NCBI RefSeq assembly: GCF_002777745.1 | Contig: NZ_MEIO01000027.1 | Coordinates: 1 to 64,000 of the forward strand | Direction: 5' to 3' | Length of the DNA: 64,000 nucleotides | Origin: Snodgrassella alvi | Lineage (GTDB): Bacteria; Pseudomonadota; Gammaproteobacteria; Burkholderiales; Neisseriaceae | In this document: positions 45,053-55,548 of the stretch, one piece after another | Numbering within the stretch: position 1 is the first letter of the stretch | How the letters are laid out: every line of letters begins with the position of its first letter | Translations under genes and position numbers: made by a program | The notes under the pieces: generated by a model | Databases searched by the model: none | What the model was told of the DNA's origin: nothing | Seen by the model: the letters and a program-made list of their open reading frames with translations, nothing else

Positions 45053-47407
45053 CTAAAACAGTGAGTCTAGCTGGCCATTATTGCCTGACTGTGGCGCTAT
45101 TGGCATTTCACTTACATCACCATCACCAGCCCCACCATCATTATTATTTGTTCCTGACGTTACCGGACCATCTGCACGATTATCCAGCGGCAAATCAGGA
45201 TTAGTTGTCTGGTATTCCTTAAGAAAATACTCACCAGATTTTTGCACCATACCAGCTGGAACTGGTGTATTAACAATCGGCTTACCTTTTAACGCATACC
45301 GCATATATTCCAACCAGACTGGTAAAGCAATTGTACCACCAAAGGCTGACCGTCCCATGGTACGAGGCCGATCAAAGCCGATATACACAGCACTGACCAC
45401 ATTCGGATTAAAACCAACAAACCATGCATCTTTATTATTATTGGTTGTCCCTGTTTTACCTGCAATGTCACTGCGCCCCAGCGCACGAGCGCCATAAGCT
45501 GTACCATGATTAACCACATCCATCATCATGTGATATAAAATAAATGCATTACGCGGATCAATAACCAGCGGCGCATTCTGATTGGCTACCAATGGCTGCA
45601 TTTGTGCACGTAGATTACCACGACTGTCATAAATCCGATCAATCACATAATTGGAAACCTTAAAACCGCCATTAGCAAAAACAGCATACCCTTCAGCCAT
45701 CTGCATTGGTGTTACCTGACCACTGCCAAGAGCCATAGATAAACTGCCCGGAATCTGATCTGGGCGAAAACCGAAATGTTGTACATACTGTCTGGCATAG
45801 TCAACGCCCATTGCCATCAATATACGGATTGAAACCATATTTTTGGATGCTGTTAATGCCTGGCGCAGCGTAATAAATCCGGCATAGCGTCCATCTGAGT
45901 TTTTCGGCGCCCACACACGCCCACCTGCCCCCATACCGGGCAATACTATCGGAGCATCATTGACCATCGTTGCAGGTGTAAAGCCCTTTGCTATAGCAGC
46001 AGAATAAATAAATGGCTTAAAGGAAGATCCTGGCTGACGTTTAGCCTGAGTAGCACGATTAAAACGGCGCCGATGGAAATCATAACCACCTACCAGCGCC
46101 CTGACCGCCCCAGTCTGTGCATCCAAAGCAACAATTGCACCCTGAAGTTCTGGCTGCTGCACAACATGATAGCCTTTACCATCACCACGCACATGTACCA
46201 CCGAACCAATGCGAAGAGAAGCTTCTCCTAATTTATCATTATTAACAGCACGCTTAATCCAGTTATAGCTATTGCCACCAATCCGGCTTTCACCTACTCC
46301 GGCTATATATACCACAATAGAATTCGAACCCAGTGCAGTCACCACAGCTGGCACCATACCATCCACTGCTGAACGATTAGTTAGATACTGTTCTATCTGC
46401 TCATCACGAACATCATCCGGAATATTACTCAGATCAAAAAAACCTTCTGCTCCCCGATAGGCAGAACCCTTGTCAAAATTACTCAGTACCTTACGTAATG
46501 CCTGTGTAGCCACAGCCTGATCCTGCGAGTTAACTGTGGTATAAACCCGAAAACCCTGAGTATAGGCTGCATCACCATATTTTTCATACATCTGCTGGCG
46601 TACCATTTCCGCAACATAAAGAGCATTCTGGTCTATGGCTTGCCGATATTGCACATACTGTAGCGGTTCAGCAAAGGCAGCATCGGCCTGAGCAGGAGTA
46701 ATTTTGCCCATCTCTACCAAATTGTTCAGGATGTAACGCTGACGCATTTTAGCTCGTTGCGGATTTACAACAGGATTAAAAGTGGAAGGTGCCTTGGGTA
46801 AACCAGCCAGAATCGTTGCTTCAGCCAAATCCAGTTTTTGTACAGGTTTATTAAAATACACCAGAGATGCCGCTGCAAAGCCGTAGGCACGTTGTCCCAG
46901 ATAAATCTGATTGAAATACAGCTCAAGAATCTGATCTTTAGTCAGTTTCTGTTCAATTTTGTACGCAAGAAGAGCTTCATTAAATTTACGTGTATAAGTA
47001 CGCTCATTAGTGAGATAAAAATTGCGTGCTACCTGTTGGGTAATCGTACTGGCACCTGACTGCACACCACCTGTCATATTGTAAATCAGGGCGCGGGTAA
47101 TACCAATAAAATCAACTCCACTATGCTCATAAAAACGCTTATCTTCAGCTGCCACTACTGCGTCTTTCAGCACCTGAGGAAAGTCATTGATCCGAGTAAA
47201 AGCACGTCGTTCTTCACCAAACTGCCCCATTAACTTACCATCAGCAGAATAGATTGTTAGCGGCATCTTAGGTTGATAATGTGTCACAGCTTCCAAAGAT
47301 GGCAATTTAGGATATGTAACCAGAATTGCAATTGCCACCAGACCAGCAGCAAAAAGCCCCAACCCAACAAACAAACCTACCGTAGATAGTAATAATTTTC
47401 TAATCAT
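45053..47407 (-). CDS. mrcA: penicillin-binding protein 1A
   Basis: Bifunctional peptidoglycan synthase (class A PBP). One N-terminal membrane anchor (about 5-30), glycosyltransferase GT51 domain (VVAAEDKRFYEHSGVDFIGITRA, with TITQQVARNFYLT), then a transpeptidase domain with the active serine in PGSSFKPFIYSA, SKNMVSIRI and KTGTTNNNKDAWFVGF. The C-terminus is low-complexity (Asn/Asp/Gly). 784 residues is normal for PBP1A. The ATG at 47407 follows an in-frame TTG by two codons. Divergent from pilM, a pairing found throughout gammaproteobacteria and Neisseria. Confidence 0.94.
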   Translation of the reverse strand: MIRKLLLSTVGLFVGLGLFAAGLVAIAILVTYPKLPSLEAVTHYQPKMPLTIYSADGKLMGQFGEERRAFTRINDFPQVLKDAVVAAEDKRFYEHSGVDFIGITRALIYNMTGGVQSGASTITQQVARNFYLTNERTYTRKFNEALLAYKIEQKLTKDQILELYFNQIYLGQRAYGFAAASLVYFNKPVQKLDLAEATILAGLPKAPSTFNPVVNPQRAKMRQRYILNNLVEMGKITPAQADAAFAEPLQYVQYRQAIDQNALYVAEMVRQQMYEKYGDAAYTQGFRVYTTVNSQDQAVATQALRKVLSNFDKGSAYRGAEGFFDLSNIPDDVRDEQIEQYLTNRSAVDGMVPAVVTALGSNSIVVYIAGVGESRIGGNSYNWIKRAVNNDKLGEASLRIGSVVHVRGDGKGYHVVQQPELQGAIVALDAQTGAVRALVGGYDFHRRRFNRATQAKRQPGSSFKPFIYSAAIAKGFTPATMVNDAPIVLPGMGAGGRVWAPKNSDGRYAGFITLRQALTASKNMVSIRILMAMGVDYARQYVQHFGFRPDQIPGSLSMALGSGQVTPMQMAEGYAVFANGGFKVSNYVIDRIYDSRGNLRAQMQPLVANQNAPLVIDPRNAFILYHMMMDVVNHGTAYGARALGRSDIAGKTGTTNNNKDAWFVGFNPNVVSAVYIGFDRPRTMGRSAFGGTIALPVWLEYMRYALKGKPIVNTPVPAGMVQKSGEYFLKEYQTTNPDLPLDNRADGPVTSGTNNNDGGAGDGDVSEMPIAPQSGNNGQLDSLF

Positions 47408-47461
47408 AATCAACTAATTTTCATTTAAAGGCTGCGAAACATATTAAAAATAAAGTAAACT

Positions 47462-47491
47462 TTGTTCTTCATTTTGTTAGCAAGATATAAG
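47462..47491 (+). promoter_or_regulatory. candidate promoter of the pilMNOPQ operon
   Basis: TTGTTC (47462-47467), 18-base spacer, TATAAG (47486-47491), 55 bases ahead of pilM. Reasonable but not strong match to the sigma70 consensus. Confidence 0.35.
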
Positions 47492-47546
47492 AGCTTTTTT
47501 TAAAGCACGATATCACCCGTTTGATAAACAGACAGAAAGCCCTTTC

Positions 47547-48635
47547 ATGAAACTGAATAATTTCAAAATAAATTCAAAGAATAAGAAGGTGGCCACAACT
47601 TCCTCGAGACAGTGTCTTGGTATCAGTATTACTGATAAAAGCATTAACATGGTGCTTCTGAATGCACGCAGTTTAAATCAATTTCGTCTCGAAAAATACG
47701 TTGTTGTCCCTCTGCCAAAAAACATAATTGGTAATGGCAACGTCGAAAATCACGAAGAACTTGTTGCTCATTTGCAACAGGCAAACCAAAAACTCCGAAG
47801 CAGTTGCCGCAATATTACCGTAGCCATTTCCCAAAGACAGGCTTTCATCCAGTTTCTCGATCGGGATGAGGATACAGAGTATACCGAAGAAGAACAGGTT
47901 ATGGCTGAACTAAGTCAATATGACTCTCTGGATGACGTAAGTTATGATTACCAGAGTGTCAGCATTAATGGGCAGGGCAAAGAAAATCTGTTACTAGTCA
48001 ATAGCAAACGGGATGATGTCAACATCCTGATGGATGCGTATACTGATGCCGGAATCACGCCCACACAAATGGATGTAGATTTACTGGCGGTTATCAACAG
48101 CGCCATTACTTGGATCAATGTCAGACAACCAGAGCTGACGAATAAGTGTATCGCTGTATTTAATATTGATTATAGCGAAACACAGGCTATCATCATGTGC
48201 CACGGCAAATTACTGTACAAACAGGAAATTAATCTGGGCTATGAACATCTGATGCAGTCTTTACGACGCAGCTATCAACTGACCGAAGAAGAAGCCTGGG
48301 ACATGCTCTACAGCCCATCTAAACCTGAAGATTATAATTCGACTGTTGCACAGCCTTTTCAACAACAGTTTATTCAGGAAATTCAGCGAGTTTTGCAGTT
48401 TTACTTTACCTCAGCCAGTCAGGAAAACGAAATCGAGGAAATTCTGATTTTTGGCTATGGCAACAATGGCGCCAATGGATTTACCGAGAGTATCAGGCAG
48501 CAAACTCGCATCCCAGCACAACAGATTAACCCTGTACTGTTAGCAGAACTCGGTGATGGTATCGAGCCGGCAAAATTACAACAGGACAGTAGTTTATTAA
48601 CCGTTGCCTTTGGTCTGGCCGTAAGAGGATTATAA
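47547..48635 (+). CDS. pilM: type IV pilus assembly protein PilM
   Basis: Actin-like cytoplasmic ATPase-fold protein that binds the N-terminus of PilN and links the pilus machine to its inner-membrane alignment complex. The fold starts at CLGISITDKSINMVLL after a basic leader of about 20 residues; EEEQVMAELSQYDSLDDVSYDYQ and IEEILIFGYGNNGANGF are family-typical. 362 residues is normal. The next gene starts 1 base after its stop. Confidence 0.92.
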   Translation: MKLNNFKINSKNKKVATTSSRQCLGISITDKSINMVLLNARSLNQFRLEKYVVVPLPKNIIGNGNVENHEELVAHLQQANQKLRSSCRNITVAISQRQAFIQFLDRDEDTEYTEEEQVMAELSQYDSLDDVSYDYQSVSINGQGKENLLLVNSKRDDVNILMDAYTDAGITPTQMDVDLLAVINSAITWINVRQPELTNKCIAVFNIDYSETQAIIMCHGKLLYKQEINLGYEHLMQSLRRSYQLTEEEAWDMLYSPSKPEDYNSTVAQPFQQQFIQEIQRVLQFYFTSASQENEIEEILIFGYGNNGANGFTESIRQQTRIPAQQINPVLLAELGDGIEPAKLQQDSSLLTVAFGLAVRGL

Positions 48636-48636
48636 G

Positions 48637-49305
48637 ATGTTACCTTTATTAAAAATTAACCTGCTGCCTTATCGTGAAGCATTACAGGCCAAAGAAAAAA
48701 AGCAGTTTCAGACTTTATTGGCCGGAGCAACCCTGATTGGCCTTGGACTGGCAGTTCTGGGTTATATGGCTTTTGATAGCCGAGTGAGCAGTCAGGAAAG
48801 CCGTAATCTGGTTTTAAAAAATGGTATAAGCAAACTGGAAGAAGAGATTAGCCAGATTGAAAAGCTGCAAGATGAACGAAAAAACTTTATGGCACGGCAG
48901 GAAAAAGTGGCAGAATTGTCTAATAAGCGTTTTGAAGCAGCACGTATACTGGATACACTGAATACTGTGGCGCCGATGGGATTATATATAACCAGCATAA
49001 CAGCTCAGGATGCAAATAATTATACAATTAATGGCAAGGCATTCAGTGATGCCAAAACTGCTGCATTTATGAGTGCATTACCAGGAAGACTTTTCAGTAC
49101 CCCTGAACTGTTGAATATCAAACGGGTTAACAATACGCAAGAATTCAGCATCCGCATACATTTGAATAATAATATTGGTCAGCCGGAATACATGATTGAA
49201 ACTAATCAAGCCATTAGCTCAAATTCAACACCTGCTGAACAAAGTCAGGCAACAGAAAAGCCACAAAATCAGGTTGCATCTGATGCATCAGAAACATCAA
49301 ATTGA
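48637..49305 (+). CDS. pilN: type IV pilus assembly protein PilN
   Basis: Inner-membrane protein of the PilMNOP alignment complex. The short cytoplasmic N-terminus carries the PilM-binding motif INLLPYREA (residues about 6-14), then one membrane helix (LLAGATLIGLGLAVLGYMAF), a periplasmic coiled coil (ISKLEEEISQIEKLQDERKNF) and a ferredoxin-like domain. The Ser/Thr/Gln-rich tail of about 30 residues is an extra. 222 residues. Confidence 0.92.
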   Translation: MLPLLKINLLPYREALQAKEKKQFQTLLAGATLIGLGLAVLGYMAFDSRVSSQESRNLVLKNGISKLEEEISQIEKLQDERKNFMARQEKVAELSNKRFEAARILDTLNTVAPMGLYITSITAQDANNYTINGKAFSDAKTAAFMSALPGRLFSTPELLNIKRVNNTQEFSIRIHLNNNIGQPEYMIETNQAISSNSTPAEQSQATEKPQNQVASDASETSN

Positions 49306-49319
49306 AGGAGTAGCTGAAT

Positions 49320-49958
49320 ATGGCAACAAACATTGATCTCAAAGCAATAGATTTAAACTCCCTATCCCAGCAAGGCAAGCCTGTACAACTGGGTATAGCC
49401 GGAGGCATCATTGTTATTATTATCGTTCTGGCCTATTTCTTTGTTTACAGTGGTTTAAATGCACAATTAAGTCAACTACGACAGGAAGAGGAAACACTAA
49501 AGCAGACTTACGCTGAAAAAAGTAGACAGGCAGCCAATCTGGATGTATTGAAAGCAGAACTAGAAAGTATAAATGGTTCATTTAATTTATTATTAAAGCA
49601 ACTGCCAACACAGGCAGAAATTCCCAATCTGATTCAGGAGCTGCATGAGTGTGCAACTAAAAACGGATTGAATATGGATAGTATTACCCCAGTGGCACAA
49701 AATGCTGATAATAAAGCTGAACAACAGGTTATTCAGACATTACCTTACAAGATTACCCTGACAGGTAATTACAATCAGATCAGTCAGTTTATACGTGATG
49801 TGGGAAAATTATCACGTATTGTGACGTTAAACTCCATTGTTCTGAAACGTAATGATAAAGATAACACACTTACCTTAAATGCAGTTGCCAATACCTACAA
49901 AGCGTTAACCGCTGCAGAAATCAAAGCCCAAACTGATGATAAAAAAGATAAGAAATAA
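49320..49958 (+). CDS. pilO: type IV pilus assembly protein PilO
   Basis: Partner of PilN with the same plan: N-terminal tail, one membrane helix (GIAGGIIVIIIVLAYFFVYSG, about 23-43), coiled coil (LSQLRQEEETLKQTYAEKSRQAANLD) and a periplasmic ferredoxin-like domain (NLIQELHECATKNGLNMDSITP ... LTGNYNQISQFIRDVGKLSRIVTL). 212 residues is normal. 14 bases after pilN. Confidence 0.92.
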   Translation: MATNIDLKAIDLNSLSQQGKPVQLGIAGGIIVIIIVLAYFFVYSGLNAQLSQLRQEEETLKQTYAEKSRQAANLDVLKAELESINGSFNLLLKQLPTQAEIPNLIQELHECATKNGLNMDSITPVAQNADNKAEQQVIQTLPYKITLTGNYNQISQFIRDVGKLSRIVTLNSIVLKRNDKDNTLTLNAVANTYKALTAAEIKAQTDDKKDKK

Positions 49959-50011
49959 GCTTACTTTCTTTGTAATCACGGCACTTTAAATATATGAGCA
50001 ACGGATTAAAC

Positions 50012-50548
50012 ATGAATAAATATCTACTCTGCCTTTGCATTCTGACACTGGGTGCATGTTCGGCAGCAAATGAAGATTTGCATGAATGGATGCAAAATAC
50101 CAGTCAGCAGGCAAAATCCAAACCTATTAAACGTGAGCAAGCTGAGCTAAATATTCAGCCCAGTTATACTCCTCCGGCCCAGCCACAAATGAATATCTTT
50201 GATCCAGCACGTTTAAAAGCCGGATTACAGGGAAAGAATGCCCCCGATCTGAACCGCCCCAGACAGATTCTGGAAAATTACTCTTTAGGTGAATTACATT
50301 ATGTCGGCTTAATTAAAGCTACAGGTAAAGCACCCTCTGCTTTTATTGCCGTGGATGGACATGTATATACCGTCAATCTGGGTAATTATCTGGGACAGAA
50401 TTTCGGACGTATCACAGCGATAACACCGGATGAAATCGTGATTTCGGAGTTAGTCGAAGACTCTTATAGCAACTGGTCAAGCCGACGCGCCAGCATACCG
50501 TTACAGGCGGCAGATAGCGCTTCTGCAAAAACATCCAGTCAGAACTGA
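50012..50548 (+). CDS. pilP: type IV pilus lipoprotein PilP
   Basis: Inner-membrane lipoprotein that bridges PilN/PilO to the secretin PilQ. Lipoprotein signal with lipobox LGAC (Cys16 from the ATG at 50012), a flexible linker, then the beta-domain ENYSLGELHYVGLIKATGK ... VYTVNLGNYLGQNFGRITAITPDEIVISELVEDS, very close to neisserial PilP. An in-frame ATG six codons upstream (49994) would put a polar stretch before the signal; I prefer 50012. 35 bases before pilQ. Confidence 0.92.
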   Translation: MNKYLLCLCILTLGACSAANEDLHEWMQNTSQQAKSKPIKREQAELNIQPSYTPPAQPQMNIFDPARLKAGLQGKNAPDLNRPRQILENYSLGELHYVGLIKATGKAPSAFIAVDGHVYTVNLGNYLGQNFGRITAITPDEIVISELVEDSYSNWSSRRASIPLQAADSASAKTSSQN

Positions 50549-50583
50549 AAAAGTAACCCATTTAAAATTAAGAAGGTATCAAT

Positions 50584-52755
50584 ATGAAAATTAAAACCAT
50601 ATCTATTTTATCCACTCTCGGTCTGGGTTTACTGAGTCAGAGTCTACTGGCAGGGAATATCACCGCTATTAAGGTCGGCACTCTGCAGAATCAACAGCGC
50701 CTGATTAAAATCCAGTTTGATAAAGATCCTGTACTACCCCGAGGTTTTACTACTGAGAATCCCGCACGGATTGCACTGGATTTTGCTGGTACCGGATTAA
50801 CAGTACCACAAAATCTACTAAAATTTAATGACACAATTCTGCAGCAAATTGAAGCTGGTCAGACTTCCAACCGTACACGTGTGATGCTGTCTTTAACAAA
50901 GGCAGGACAATACAATGCTACTGTCAAAGGTAACGAAGTATGGGTATATGTACAAGAACCACTTGCAGCAAAAAATAAAGCTAAAAGTAAACAGCCTCCG
51001 CTTGTCAAATCTACTCCTGTACTGAATCCACCATCCTACCCGACACCCAACAATATATCAGCACAGGTAATCAACCGTCAGCCGGTAACAACTGATAATA
51101 CATATAATACTACTACTGCAGTTAATGTAGATTTTCAAAAAGGTAAGAACGGTAATGGAGTTGTTTCCATTATCGGGCTAAATGGCAAAGTCGAACCTAT
51201 AATTAAACGTAATCCGTCCAGCCTGACATTAACCTATAAAAATGTCCCTTTGCTAACCGAACAGCAACGCAATCTTGATGTTACCGATTTTAGTACACCT
51301 GTACGTGCAATCCGTCTGCACCGAGTAGGTAATGATACTGAGGTTAATATCCAGATGCAGGGCAGCTGGGAATTTAATCAGATCAAGAGCGGCAATAATC
51401 TGATAGTAGAAGTATCACGTAAGTTTGAATTAGACAGTGAAGGATTAAAAAATACTAATAAATCTTTTAAAGGGAAACGCGTTTCTTTAGATTTTCAGGA
51501 CATTGATGTACGCACTATTCTACAGATTCTGGCCAAAGAATCGGGTATGAATATTGTTGCCAGCGACAGTGTTCAAGGAAAAATGACTATTTCTTTAAAA
51601 GACGTTCCTTGGGATCAGGCATTAAATCTGGTTATGGAATCACGCAACCTGGATATGCGTCGCAATGGTAATGTAATCAATGTTGCACCACGCGATGAAT
51701 TAATGTCCCGTGATACCAATACTCTCGAGCAGCAAAAGAAAATTGACGATTTAGGTCCATTACTTTCCCAAACTTTCCAGCTGAAATACCGGAGTGTAGA
51801 AGATTTCAAAAAAATTCTTAACCTTTCGGAGGATGGAAAAAGCTTGGATCCGGAACATAGTATTTTAAGTCCGCGAGGTAGCGCACTACTGGATCCAGCT
51901 ACTAATATATTAATTATTACCGATATTAATAGTGTAATTAAAAAATTTGAGAAACTGGTAGCACAAGTTGATGTTCCATCCCAACAGGTACTTATAGAAG
52001 CACGAATTGTAGAAACTACCGATAGTTTCGCTCGTGAACTAGGTACCAAGTTTGGTTATACCAGACATACAGGCAGAAATATAATCGGAGGGCATCTTAC
52101 CGAAACGAATCGGGATAATGCCAGCTCTTCAGCTAAATTTGACGCCCCCAATATTAATCTTGGTGTAACTAATCCAACTTCAATCGTTTCTTGGGTACAT
52201 AATTTTGCTTCAGGTGCATTGTTCCTTGAACTTTCAGCTTCGCAATCTGCGGGCAAAACCAAAATTATTTCTTCACCCAGAGTATTAACTCAGGATCGCA
52301 AAGAAGCCAAAATTGAATCTGGTTATGAGGTACCTTATCTGGAAGCATCTTCTAGTGGTGCTACGTCGACTAGTTTCAAAGATGCTGTATTAGGGTTAAA
52401 AGTTACACCACAAATTACTCCGGATGGCAATATTATCATGACATTGGAAGTACAGAATGATCGTCCGATTGCCTGCTCAAATGTTGCTCCGGATATAGTC
52501 CGTACTAGTGATATCTGTATGCAAAAACGGACTGTTAATACCCAAACCATGATAGAAAACGGTGGTACATTAATTATTGGTGGTATTTACAATGAAAATA
52601 ATGAAAACGGTATAGATAAAGTGCCTTTATTAGGTGATATTCCAGGTATTGGTAATTTATTCAAACATAGAAAAAATACTCAACAACGTAATGAAGTACT
52701 GGTTTTCATTACTCCACGTATAGTTGAGTCTACCAATGCGCCGTTAAAATATTAA
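50584..52755 (+). CDS. pilQ: type IV pilus secretin PilQ
   Basis: Outer-membrane ring through which the pilus leaves and DNA enters. A signal peptide (ILSTLGLGLLSQSLLA) is followed by an AMIN peptidoglycan-binding domain (about 25-125), a Pro/Asn/Thr-rich linker, a second AMIN domain (about 175-285), secretin N0/N1 domains (RVSLDFQDIDVRTILQILAKESGMNIVASD ... ) and the secretin core with VPLLGDIPGIGNLFKHR near 695. The basic small repeats of Neisseria gonorrhoeae PilQ are absent. 723 residues. Last gene of pilMNOPQ, ended by a terminator. Confidence 0.94.
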   Translation: MKIKTISILSTLGLGLLSQSLLAGNITAIKVGTLQNQQRLIKIQFDKDPVLPRGFTTENPARIALDFAGTGLTVPQNLLKFNDTILQQIEAGQTSNRTRVMLSLTKAGQYNATVKGNEVWVYVQEPLAAKNKAKSKQPPLVKSTPVLNPPSYPTPNNISAQVINRQPVTTDNTYNTTTAVNVDFQKGKNGNGVVSIIGLNGKVEPIIKRNPSSLTLTYKNVPLLTEQQRNLDVTDFSTPVRAIRLHRVGNDTEVNIQMQGSWEFNQIKSGNNLIVEVSRKFELDSEGLKNTNKSFKGKRVSLDFQDIDVRTILQILAKESGMNIVASDSVQGKMTISLKDVPWDQALNLVMESRNLDMRRNGNVINVAPRDELMSRDTNTLEQQKKIDDLGPLLSQTFQLKYRSVEDFKKILNLSEDGKSLDPEHSILSPRGSALLDPATNILIITDINSVIKKFEKLVAQVDVPSQQVLIEARIVETTDSFARELGTKFGYTRHTGRNIIGGHLTETNRDNASSSAKFDAPNINLGVTNPTSIVSWVHNFASGALFLELSASQSAGKTKIISSPRVLTQDRKEAKIESGYEVPYLEASSSGATSTSFKDAVLGLKVTPQITPDGNIIMTLEVQNDRPIACSNVAPDIVRTSDICMQKRTVNTQTMIENGGTLIIGGIYNENNENGIDKVPLLGDIPGIGNLFKHRKNTQQRNEVLVFITPRIVESTNAPLKY

Positions 52756-52780
52756 GGTAAATACTATAAAATTTAATTCA

Positions 52781-52810
52781 GCCAGTCTGTAAACAACAGA
52801 CTGGCTTTTT
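52781..52810 (+). terminator. intrinsic terminator after pilQ
   Basis: Perfect 10-pair stem GCCAGTCTGT / ACAGACTGGC, loop AAACA, then TTTTT; 26 bases after the pilQ stop. It separates pilMNOPQ from aroK. Confidence 0.9.
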
Positions 52811-53037
52811 ACTTAAAACAATATATAAATTTTGGGTTTCAGATTATTTTGCCAGCCTTTTAAATCTTTAATCAGTTAAGCTATATCCAGCATATTTGTT
52901 CCTCAGGTAGCTAAACAAGCCAAAAGACTTTTTCTATTAATTAAATAGATATAGTTTATAAATTTAGTACCATTCTTCAATATTATATCTTCAGTTTACT
53001 AATGCATAAATTGTGGTACTCAGTTACAATTACAAAC

Positions 53038-53580
53038 ATGGATAATATAGCTGGCAATCTGATTCTGATCGGTTTGATGGGAGCAGGAAAAACCACTCTC
53101 GGTAAACAACTGGCAAATAAATTACGTTGTACCTTTTATGATAGTGATCAGGTAATCTGTGAACGCACAGGTGTTTCCATACCAACCATTTTTGAACTTG
53201 AAGGGGAATCCGGATTTCGTAGCCGTGAAGCAATGATTCTCAGCGAACTGGTACAAAAAAAAAATACTATCATTGCTACCGGCGGAGGTGCGGTTTTACA
53301 ACTCGAAAACCGGCTTAAACTACAACAGAATGGCCACGTAATTTATCTGCACGCCCAGCCCGAAGTTTTACTCGGAAGAATTCAGCACGATAAAAATCGC
53401 CCCTTATTACAGGTTTCGGATCCACTGGCCAAATTGCAGGAATTATATACCATACGTGATCCTATTTATCGCGCTACAGCACATACTGTAATGGATGTAG
53501 GCAGCCCTGATAGTGCTCATACCGTTAATCGATTAATTCGATTACTGCATCCTCCTTCTCAACAACTGTCTTTGTTATAA
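53038..53580 (+). CDS. aroK: shikimate kinase
   Basis: Phosphorylates shikimate in aromatic amino-acid synthesis. Walker A LIGLMGAGKTTLGKQLA, shikimate-binding FYDSDQVICERTG and the motif ATGGGAVL, then the lid RIQHDKNRPLLQ. The start at the ATG 53038 gives 180 residues, the length of neisserial AroK; an in-frame ATG at 53002 would add 12 residues. Neither has a good ribosome site. Followed after 6 bases by aroB. Confidence 0.93.
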   Translation: MDNIAGNLILIGLMGAGKTTLGKQLANKLRCTFYDSDQVICERTGVSIPTIFELEGESGFRSREAMILSELVQKKNTIIATGGGAVLQLENRLKLQQNGHVIYLHAQPEVLLGRIQHDKNRPLLQVSDPLAKLQELYTIRDPIYRATAHTVMDVGSPDSAHTVNRLIRLLHPPSQQLSLL

Positions 53581-53586
53581 ACCATC

Positions 53587-54669
53587 ATGTATACCCTTTC
53601 TGTTGCAACCGCCTCACATCAATATCCAATTTTTATAGGCAGTAACTTACTTGAATCTGCGCAACAAATTCTTACTCCCTATCTTAATAACAAAATCGCC
53701 ATTATCAGTAATGATACAGTTGCAGCATTGTATCTGTCGGAATGGCAGCAAATTCTGACCCAGTCTGGTTATAAGCATTTCAGTATTATTCTGCCTGATG
53801 GTGAACAATATAAAAACTGGCAGACACTGAATCTAATCTATAATGGCTTAATGCAGCATCGAGCAGAACGCCAAACTACTTTACTAGCTTTGGGTGGAGG
53901 GGTCATTGGCGATATGGTGGGATTTGCAGCTGCAACATACCAGCGTGGCGCTCCTTTTATTCAGATTCCTACCACACTTCTTAGTCAGGTAGACTCATCT
54001 GTCGGGGGTAAAACAGCAATCAATCATCCCTTGGGAAAAAATATGATTGGCGCGTTTTATCAGCCTCAGGCAGTATTTATCGACTTAAACAGTTTACAAA
54101 CCTTACCTGCCCGAGAATTTTCCGCAGGCCTGGCAGAAGTAATTAAATACGCAGTATTAGGCGATATAGAATTCTTACAATGGCTGGAAAACAATATCAC
54201 CGCATTAATTGATCAAAATCCGGCCATACTGGCTCAAGCCGTTTACCGATGCTGTCAGATGAAAGCCGATATTGTTGGCGCAGATGAAAAAGAAGTCGGG
54301 ATCCGCGCTTATCTGAATCTGGGACACACATTTGGTCATGCCATTGAAGCAGAAATGGGCTATGGCAACTGGTTGCATGGAGAAGCTGTTGCTGCCGGTA
54401 CAGTGCTGGCATGCCGATTGTCGGAACAACTTGGCTATCTGCGTTCAGAGGATACTGCACGTGTCATTACTTTATTAGCCAAGGCTAATCTGCCCGTTGT
54501 TCCTCCAGCAATGTCTTTGCAAGCGTGGCTTACGCATATGAGTCATGATAAAAAAGTAATTGATGGAAACTTGCGTTTTGTAGTGGTTAAAACCCTTGGA
54601 GAAGCCGTACTGGCTGACAATATAACAACAGAAACACTGACAACAACATTGAAACAATTTATCTCTTGA
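53587..54669 (+). CDS. aroB: 3-dehydroquinate synthase
   Basis: NAD+-dependent cyclisation of DAHP, second step of the shikimate pathway. Conserved: [61 protein letters not shown] and the zinc ligands in [11 protein letters not shown] and [10 protein letters not shown]. 360 residues is normal. The pilQ-aroK-aroB order is widely kept in beta- and gammaproteobacteria. Confidence 0.95.
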   Translation: MYTLSVATASHQYPIFIGSNLLESAQQILTPYLNNKIAIISNDTVAALYLSEWQQILTQSGYKHFSIILPDGEQYKNWQTLNLIYNGLMQHRAERQTTLLALGGGVIGDMVGFAAATYQRGAPFIQIPTTLLSQVDSSVGGKTAINHPLGKNMIGAFYQPQAVFIDLNSLQTLPAREFSAGLAEVIKYAVLGDIEFLQWLENNITALIDQNPAILAQAVYRCCQMKADIVGADEKEVGIRAYLNLGHTFGHAIEAEMGYGNWLHGEAVAAGTVLACRLSEQLGYLRSEDTARVITLLAKANLPVVPPAMSLQAWLTHMSHDKKVIDGNLRFVVVKTLGEAVLADNITTETLTTTLKQFIS

Positions 54670-54729
54670 AGCATGTTAGAATCTCTGTTCGCTAAATTAT
54701 CAACTTTCATGTTAAACACAAGATAAAGT

Positions 54730-55440
54730 ATGACCACCACTAAACCCGATCTGCAAGTAGAAAGCAATAAAGATCACGTTCGTACCATCCGCAGTTTTGT
54801 TCTTCGCCAAGGCCATATGACTACTGCACAGCAACGTGCCATTGATACACAATGGACACAATTTGGTGTTGATTTCAATAAACACGTAGTAGATTTAAAT
54901 ACCATATTCAATAGAAATGCACCCAAAATTCTAGAAATCGGATTCGGTATGGGCGTAGCAAGTGCTGCAATTGCCCACAATCTTCCTGAATGCGATTTTC
55001 TGGCTATTGATGTACACGGACCTGGCGTAGGCAACCTATTAAAACTGATTCAGGAACAAAATATTCAGAATATAAAGGTGATGCGCCATGATGCGGTAGA
55101 AGTGGTCAATCATATGCTCAGTAACAATAGCCTGCATGGTATTCATATTTTCTTTCCGGATCCATGGCACAAAAAGCGCCATCACAAACGCCGCCTGATT
55201 CAGATACCCTTTATTGCCCAGTTACTTCCAAAACTGCAAAAAAATGGCTATATTCATCTGGCAACCGACTGGCAGGAATATGCAGAACAAATGCTTGAAG
55301 TATTAAACAGCTTCCCAGAATTACAAAATACGGCACATGATTTTGCTACTACACCAGCCTATCGACCAGAAACAAAATTTGAAGCTCGCGGCAAACGACT
55401 CGGACATAGTGTGTGGGATTTGGTTTTTGTAAAGAAATAA
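54730..55440 (+). CDS. trmB: tRNA (guanine-N7)-methyltransferase
   Basis: SAM-dependent methylation of G46 in the tRNA variable loop. SAM-binding EIGFGMGVASAAIAHNLPE, the catalytic/tRNA part IFFPDPWHKKRHHKRRLIQ and C-terminal TKFEARGKRLGHSVWDLVF are the family signatures. 236 residues is normal. Runs 60 bases behind aroB in the same direction. Confidence 0.94.
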   Translation: MTTTKPDLQVESNKDHVRTIRSFVLRQGHMTTAQQRAIDTQWTQFGVDFNKHVVDLNTIFNRNAPKILEIGFGMGVASAAIAHNLPECDFLAIDVHGPGVGNLLKLIQEQNIQNIKVMRHDAVEVVNHMLSNNSLHGIHIFFPDPWHKKRHHKRRLIQIPFIAQLLPKLQKNGYIHLATDWQEYAEQMLEVLNSFPELQNTAHDFATTPAYRPETKFEARGKRLGHSVWDLVFVKK

Positions 55441-55548
55441 CAGTAGAAATTAATAAACAGTAAAGGCATTTAAGGTACAATCAGCTTGGATTGCATTACA
55501 GCAATTCATCTTCCGTCAAATAATATTGCTGTCTTCTAAGGAACTGAA